DNA from: Epiperipatus broadwayi
Taxonomy: Eukaryota; Onychophora; Udeonychophora; Euonychophora; Peripatidae
NCBI GenBank assembly: GCA_028023455.1
Contig: JAQFVV010006203.1
Coordinates: 6,604,821-6,668,820, forward strand
Direction: 5' to 3'
Length of the DNA: 64,000 nt
Made by a program: the position numbers and the translations under genes. This document shows, piece after piece, positions 58,126-64,000 of this stretch; the stretch's first letter is position 1; each line of letters begins with the position of its first letter. The notes under the pieces were generated by a model. It saw nothing but the letters and a program-made list of their open reading frames with translations, ran no database searches and was not told where the DNA came from.

Positions 58126-58320
58126 AAACTGTAATATTTAAACAGCATTAAGCTGTTGCACATGTGCTTTGCAGATTTTAACTATAAATTAATGATTACT
58201 AACACTTCAACCACAGGATAAAGTCTTTGGAAAAGATAGAATGTTAGTATTCATTCATTTATAATTAAAATCTGCAAAGTGCATGTGCAACAGCTTAATG
58301 CTGTATAAATATTACAGTTT
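58126..58320. mobile_element. 195-bp foldback MITE
   Basis: AAACTGTAATATTTAAACAG and CATTAAGCTGTTGCACATG continue to CTTTGCAGATTTTAA. They are mirrored almost perfectly by the right arm ending GCTGTATAAATATTACAGTTT. Arms are about 75 bp with a 40-nt loop. No ORF or ribozyme core in the loop. Confidence 0.9.
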
Positions 58321-58828
58321 CTTAAAAAAAAAAAACATTGCGCCATATAAAATAAATGATTTAAAAATAATTTATGTAATTGTTCAATTTTATAAATTTA
58401 ATAAAAATTAATTAATTAACATTTATTTGTTTTGGATTAGTTTTACATTTCAGTTCATTTTTAAAGTCATAAAGTATTTTACTTTGTAAGTCTTTAAAAG
58501 AAGATCAAACGAGCAAAAATATTTTAAGAGAAGTGAAATGAGAAAAGGTTAGGATGAAAATTAGTAATTTCTTAAAAAAAAAAAAAAAAATGAAAGGAAC
58601 AATTATCTCTGAATTATACAAATTAAAAGAAAGAAAATGTGATTGTTATTACTATTTTTTAAAATAAAAATGTCATTTGAAATTAAAAAAAAAAAATTCA
58701 TACAGAAAAATATTGCATCAAAATCATAATTTGTTAGTAATAAATTAAAAAGTGATCTGTAAAAAAGAAAAAAAACTCTGCACATTCAAACTTTTATCTT
58801 TTGAACTATGTTTATTTATTCAATAATT
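58321..58828. other. unassigned A-rich sequence
   Basis: Poly-A tracts (58323-58335, 58574-58590, 58685-58696); nothing else. Confidence 0.5.
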
Positions 58829-59045
58829 AATATTTCACTACATCACTCTCATGCAAGGTAGGGACTGGTTTCTATTCGCTTTTAACTCCTTGGATATAAT
58901 CATAAACATATAACAAAAGACATGAAAAAGATATATGATCACCAAGGTGCACATTTCATTTTGAACCAGATTACAATTTCTTATACAAATCTTTATCATT
59001 GTTTAGTATATATAGATAGTGAATTGTTACAGTTTAATTATGCTG
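58829..59045 (-). mobile_element. relative of the 2868-3282 element with ribozyme core deleted
   Basis: AATATTTCACTACATCACTC, GGTAGGGACTGGTTTCTATT, ATAATCATAAACATA, GACATGAAAAAGATATATGA and CTTTATCATTGTTTAGTATA match the reverse complement of 3060-3282 in order. At the position of the hammerhead core only GGTTCAAAATGAAATGTGCA remains on the minus strand, i.e. the heptamer and most of stem II are gone. Confidence 0.7.
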
Positions 59046-60479
59046 CTGACTCTATTCCAAGTCATGGGCAATAATGATTAATATTTATGCATATTTCAAT
59101 CCATAGCATTTGAGCATTCATTAATGTATAAATAGGATCATTTGAAAGAGGGAAAAAAATTAAAGTGCAAAACAAAAAAAAATGATATTAAACATTAATA
59201 ATATTAGAATAAGATGTGATATATGATATCGTGATGTAATTAAAATGGCTAAAAGTGTAAAATAATTTAGTGCTTAGAACATATTTTTATTTATGATATT
59301 TTTACTTTCATAGAAAGAAAATATATTTATTAAATAGCATCAAAGAAAAAAAAATTGTAAGCAAGGAGGCATGACAATGCTTAATCAAAAATAAGACTTC
59401 ATTATTATTTTTTTAATATTAGAGTAAATAATATTTAAACATAATATTGTTAAATTGTAAAACTAATAAAATATAATTATTAATATTTTTCTTAGTAAAA
59501 ACTTTGGAATCTGTTTAGTTTCAACTAATTTTTATTAAATTATATTAAACGATATTAGAAAAGTATACATATACATACAGTATAACATTTAAGTTGAATT
59601 AAATGTTGTGGTGGAAGTAATTTATTCAGATATGATTGAATGCATGAGTGGTATAAAGTGGCTGGGATAAAATCAAAGTAACTTATACCAGTTTATAAAA
59701 GTTGATAGATATATTTAATCTTTAATATAGAGTAAAGCCTGTATCTTGGGTTAAAAAAATGTAATAATTTAAAACAAAATAAAAAGTGTTTTAAGATTAT
59801 TCATATATATAGTAAAAGATTATCTGAAATTAGTATTAGTTGAAAAATGCAGCATTTATATTAATTCACATACACCCAGAACTATAATAAATACTGGATA
59901 AGATTAAGGTGTCACGGTTTAACTAATGAAATCTGTCTATTCAAATGCATATTAGGAACCATTGCCCCAATGTCTATAAATATGTTTGAAATAAATATAA
60001 TAAATTTTATCAGGTCTATGTTTATGGTGTTGCAGCTATTATTACTATGTGATTATTCATATAGGCAGTAAACATAAATGGGCTACTCACTGACATGCAT
60101 CACTTGGCACAGTGAGTTTATTTTCAGTTTCCCGATAGCTCTAAACTGAAATATCAGTTGAGTTTTTTTGAAGGGAGGCTAACTGTGTGTATGAAAAATC
60201 TGCTTTTAATAGATAGTTACAATTATGACAGAGAAAACTAAATTATGACCCTTATTCTCACTAGAGTCATCAGCCTAGGCAATGGTCGGCAGCTGAAAGT
60301 GGAGGGTAGTAAGAATCCTTTGATTGCAGATTCAGGCTGCCATTCAATGTAGAACTTTTATTTAAATACTTATAACTGCAGATAACTTTTAAGTGTAGGA
60401 AGATTGCATTAATCAGAAGAACTATCTTAATATTAAATGGAACATTGTAAATTTAGAAGAAAAAGTGAAGAGACTTTTG
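59046..60479. other. unassigned sequence
   Basis: A somewhat GC-richer part at about 60250-60350 could be 5' UTR of the LINE that follows, but no match can be shown. Confidence 0.4.
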
Positions 60480-61800
60480 TTTTAAAAATTGGGCATGTAC
60501 TCTACTACTATTGGAAGCACAAATGGAATGGAATTTATTATAAATAAAAAATGGATGAACAACATTGTGGGGATTGATGGTAAAGCAGGCAGAATAGTAA
60601 GAATCGTTCTTCAACTTAATAGGTATCAAATGGAGATAATTTAGTTTATGCCTCATCAGACCAAAGGGCATTTTAAAATCGCCATGGGAGACTTTAACAC
60701 TAAATTGGTAAATAATTAAAAGATAAAAGTGCTTTGGTAAATTTGGTTATGGTGATAAAGATGAGAGAGGACACAGACTTGTGGATTTTACAAAAGCAAA
60801 AAAAAAGCAGAGCATTATGAATTCTTTTTTTGGAAAAAAAAAAATGCTAAATGGAAATGGACATAGAAGCATCCAAATGAAGGCACAGCAGAATTGGATT
60901 ATATTTTGACTAACAAAAAATATATATTTCAAGATTGTAATGTTCTTAATACATTCAACGCAGGAAATGATTATCAATTATTGAGATATAAGATACATAT
61001 TAATGCAAAATGAATGAAAATTATTAAGAAAAATAGTATTTACAGCTGATATTCCTTATCGTCAGAAACACTTAGATGAATTTAAATTAGAACTTGTAAA
61101 TTATTTAAAAATAATAACTGATTTTGAAGATGATGCAGTTTTGAATGAAATTATTAAGATAACTGATATTCTATTAAAAACTGCAATAAAGATAATTGGT
61201 TTAAAAAAAATAGCAATTTATCTGTAAATTTTCTATTGAGATAAGACAATATATGAAGAAAAAAAAGAATATGATAAAGATTTAAAAATGATCCATTAAG
61301 AATATCTTTAAAGTTTTATAAAATGGTATGAAAAAATTAATAATAACAAAATATAATTATGAATTGGCAAAAGAAGCTATAGAAAATAGTAAAAGTCTCA
61401 AAATTGTAAAACAACATATTGACACTGGTAGGGAAGTTTTATTTCTGTAATAAGAAGAAAAGATAGAATATTTTTAAATAGAGAGATAAGCTCATGAGAA
61501 GAGTTCTATAAAAAATTATATAGAATTAAAGAATAAGAAAACAATATATCCTAGTGTTTTTATATCTTCTGAATTGCCCAGAATTTTAAATGAGATGAGA
61601 CGTTATTGCATCAATGCTAAAGGGAAAATCTCCAGGAAATGGATGAAATTATTGATATAAAAGAAAGAGGTAAAGAAATAGATAAGTTATTGGTAAACTT
61701 ATATACCAAATGTCTAAATGATAAAGATATACCCAATGATTGAAGAATGAAGTAATAATATTGATGTTTAATTAATAAATGACTATTTACAAAATAATAG
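60480..61800 (+). pseudogene. RTE-like endonuclease + start of RT, fossil
   Basis: Plus-strand frames together give an APE-type endonuclease. NGIEFIINKKWMNNIVGIDG and KAGRIVRIVLQLN come first (about 60527-60622). Then KGHFKIAMGDFNTKL (about 60665-60707, catalytic GDFN). Next DERGHRLVDFTKAKKKQ (about 60760-60808), a WTWKHPNEG-like block and AELDYILTNKKYIFQDCNVL. It ends NTFNAGNDYQLLRYKI, where the usual SDHR has become NDYQ, so the catalytic histidine is lost. A linker leads to SELPRILNEMRR and GKSPGN (about 61570-61640) and DKLLVNLYTKCLNDKDIPND (about 61680-61740), the first RT block. The RT catalytic box is absent, so the copy is 3'-truncated. Many stops. Confidence 0.8.
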
Positions 61801-64000
61801 TAGCGGAGGTACTGAAAAAAAAAGAAGAAATTATATATAAATGAGTAAATAAGAAAAAACAAACAAACAAACAAAAAAATTATATAAAATATGTAAAAAA
61901 CAAAATGCTGAAGAAATTAATGAATTTGTTAAAAACTTCATGATTAAAAGTGAATGAAATGCTGGCGTGTATTAATTGAAGTTATAAGTATGTGCTAATT
62001 AGTGTTATTTTTATATTTGAGAATCTCAGTGGAGAAACCATTGAATAGAGTTGTAATTCTATGACAATTACTATTTTAAATTTAGAGCAGAAAATAATGT
62101 AAGTCAATAAAGGAAAGTGGCAGAAAAAAACATTTTGGGTGTAAATGATTTGGATTTCATGTATGATATAGATAAATAAAAAAAAAAAGGCTTAGATTTA
62201 GTGCAATGTAGAATATTAATAATGTTTTTTATTATGTGCTCTATCTTTCATCTTGTGGAAAAGTTATAATCTTGTTAATAGAATTCACTTAAAATATAAA
62301 ATCCAAATGATTTTTATAAAATGATAGCTTATAAATAAGTAAAATATTACTGTAACCATACAGCAAAAGAATAAATATATAAATAAAAATGCAGATACAA
62401 TTTACCCATTAGATTTATTGTTGAGCATGCTGTCTATCACACATTCAGTGTGATAAACAGTAAAGCACTTTCTAAGTACTTTTGTGGAATATAACTGCCA
62501 CATTACACACAACCAAAAATACTTACACATCTTTGCCTTTTTTAAGACAGACAACACAACACTTTCTTGTGGATGCAGTATGGTTGCAAAGATTAATTAC
62601 ACTATTCTCCATTAGAACATAGAGCAAAATGTGGAAAGACTTAGAAGGCTCTACAATTTACTTTTCTTAATGAAAAACTCATCAACTAAGCTATCTGATA
62701 AGGCACTCTAATAATTTAAAAGTGAAATCACATACTCTGTCTACCAAATATATGTTCATAACAGCTGTATCAAAGCAATGCTAGAAAGGATATAAAAGCC
62801 ATTACTTTTTCTAATCATACTGAACTCATTTTTTAAAATTGGCTAAATCAACTCAACCCATGGAGCAGTTGTATATTTTTATTCCAGGTGGGCATGGATA
62901 TGAATGTTGTGACCCTTATTTGTGTCTTTTTTTGACAGGATCACTTCCAGAAGGTGAATAAGCTTTAGTGAGCATAAGAATTGGCTTCTTATCAATCCAC
63001 ATTAAAAACTGAAGATCATTATTTTTATCATTTGCAAAATGTGCCCTCTTTTCATCATTTTTATAAATCTTATATATATTTTGATGCTGTCTAATATTAT
63101 TTCTATTTCTATTTAGTATATCACAGTAGTAGTTTCTTTGCAGATAAATCTTTTACTAACTGTACGCTGATAAAAAATCTACCATAAAAATAATATATTG
63201 CAAAATGTAGTAAAATTACTGGGAGCACAGCTTGAGTACCCGCACATTAGCCAGCATCTGAAGTTGTATTTTTGCCTGTGTACAACTCCATACAGGACAC
63301 ATATCTGCAGAGATCTACTATTTGAATCTTCATGTTATTGATTTGAGGAAATATATTGCTTTATGCTATTTCAATTAGGAAATCTAATAGCTTTACCAAC
63401 TGCCATCTCTATGCATTATAAATTTTATCAAAATCTTTTATTTTCAGCATTTGGCATTCTTTTATCATCATTAAAATATAGACAAAATAATATATGAAAA
63501 AAATCTAGTTAGTCCATAAATTTTTGAAAGAAAAGTGTCTTTGTTTCATATCTTAACTCCAGATATCATCTAATCTATACACAGGATATCTGGAGGAATG
63601 CCCACTATCATGCCAAAAATATAAATTTACCTAGACCCAATTTTTTTCACTAGTTTTTTAAAATTACTTGACATGTGATCCGGTAACGTTTAATGGTGAC
63701 TCATTTAAGTCTAATCAAGAAGGGCCTGGAGTAGAGACAGCTGCAACACTTGAGGATACAAATTGCTCATTGATTTTTTTTTTTTCACAAACTGCAACTA
63801 TTACTTCCTCTGAGAATCACTAGCAGAAAACTCTTTAGAAGAGTTGCAAAGAAACATCCAAGTTCCAAGACTCTGCTATGGGGAAACAACTATCATCACT
63901 TGAATCTGCTGAGTAGTTCATTATTCCTTATTATAATTTTTTTGGGAAAACGATATAAGAATGAAGAAAATGAGAAAAAATAAAGTTAGTTAACTAGAAA
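61801..64000. other. unassigned sequence to window end
   Basis: No recognised gene. A mildly GC-richer, less repetitive stretch at about 62400-64000 has no long open frame. It could hold untranslated or intronic DNA, but nothing supports a call. A small inverted pair, ACTCCAGATATC/GATATCTGGAG, is at 63556-63595. Confidence 0.4.

Noticed and set aside
62400-64000. Host gene exon
   Set aside because: Slightly GC-richer, but no open frame with a domain or convincing splice pattern.

Overview
This is a strongly AT-rich stretch of animal nuclear DNA. I find no intact host protein-coding gene, no true tRNA gene, no CRISPR array and no prokaryotic gene organisation. Nearly all recognisable content is decayed mobile DNA: several non-LTR retrotransposon clades (Jockey-like, RTE-like and other endonuclease-RT elements), Penelope-like elements (PLEs), hAT and Tigger/pogo DNA transposons, two tRNA-derived SINE families and many palindromic foldback elements. 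This mix, especially Jockey, GIY-YIG PLEs and a hAT with a GTF2IRD2-type transposase, suggests an invertebrate metazoan, plausibly an arthropod. That is inference; nothing in the window fixes the species.

Layout. 0-9.3 kb: an unassigned AT-rich lead-in, a 415-bp terminal-inverted-repeat (TIR) element with a hammerhead-like core (2868-3282), a 1.25-kb non-autonomous hAT with a near-perfect 8-bp target duplication that carries a tRNA-SINE (4045-5297), a dead hAT transposase on the minus strand (6965-8690), and a second SINE copy (9117-9223). 9.3-24 kb: mostly featureless DNA with the 3' end of an RTE-like LINE (13.5-13.9 kb, minus), a dead Jockey-like LINE (20.3-21.7 kb, plus), several copies of a second SINE family, and a palindromic element with a ribozyme-like core (22.4-22.7 kb). 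24.1-29.1 kb: a Tigger-like transposon into which a roughly 4.1-kb head-to-head palindrome of two Penelope-like copies has inserted, flanked by a 13-bp direct repeat. 33.0-34.7 kb: nested palindromes of the ribozyme-bearing family. 38.5-38.8 kb: a foldback element whose loop holds the best hammerhead ribozyme candidate in the window. 41.1-43.3 kb: a long decayed endonuclease-RT LINE on the minus strand. 44.0-45.6 kb: GC-richer islands, including a promoter-like block and a possible 5S rRNA-derived remnant. 46.5-59 kb: palindromes, a second empty copy of the Tigger-like element (48997-49985), a LINE tail with an RT zinc knuckle inside a palindrome, and two further Penelope-like relics. 60.5-61.8 kb: a decayed RTE-like endonuclease and start of RT.

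The most interesting theme is the recurrence of hammerhead architecture. One element at 38.5 kb has an intact CUGANGA/GAAA core, a GUC cleavage triplet, a two-part stem I and a palindromic stem III typical of dimer-acting type I ribozymes. A dispersed palindromic family (22.4, 33.0-34.6 kb and relatives at 2.9 and 58.8 kb) has the same layout with a different stem III, and some of its units start at or next to the predicted self-cleavage site. The 3' ends of two unrelated Penelope-like families carry degenerate versions of the motif. This resembles the known association of hammerheads with Penelope-like elements and retrozymes, but the inverted, palindromic arrangement here is unusual.
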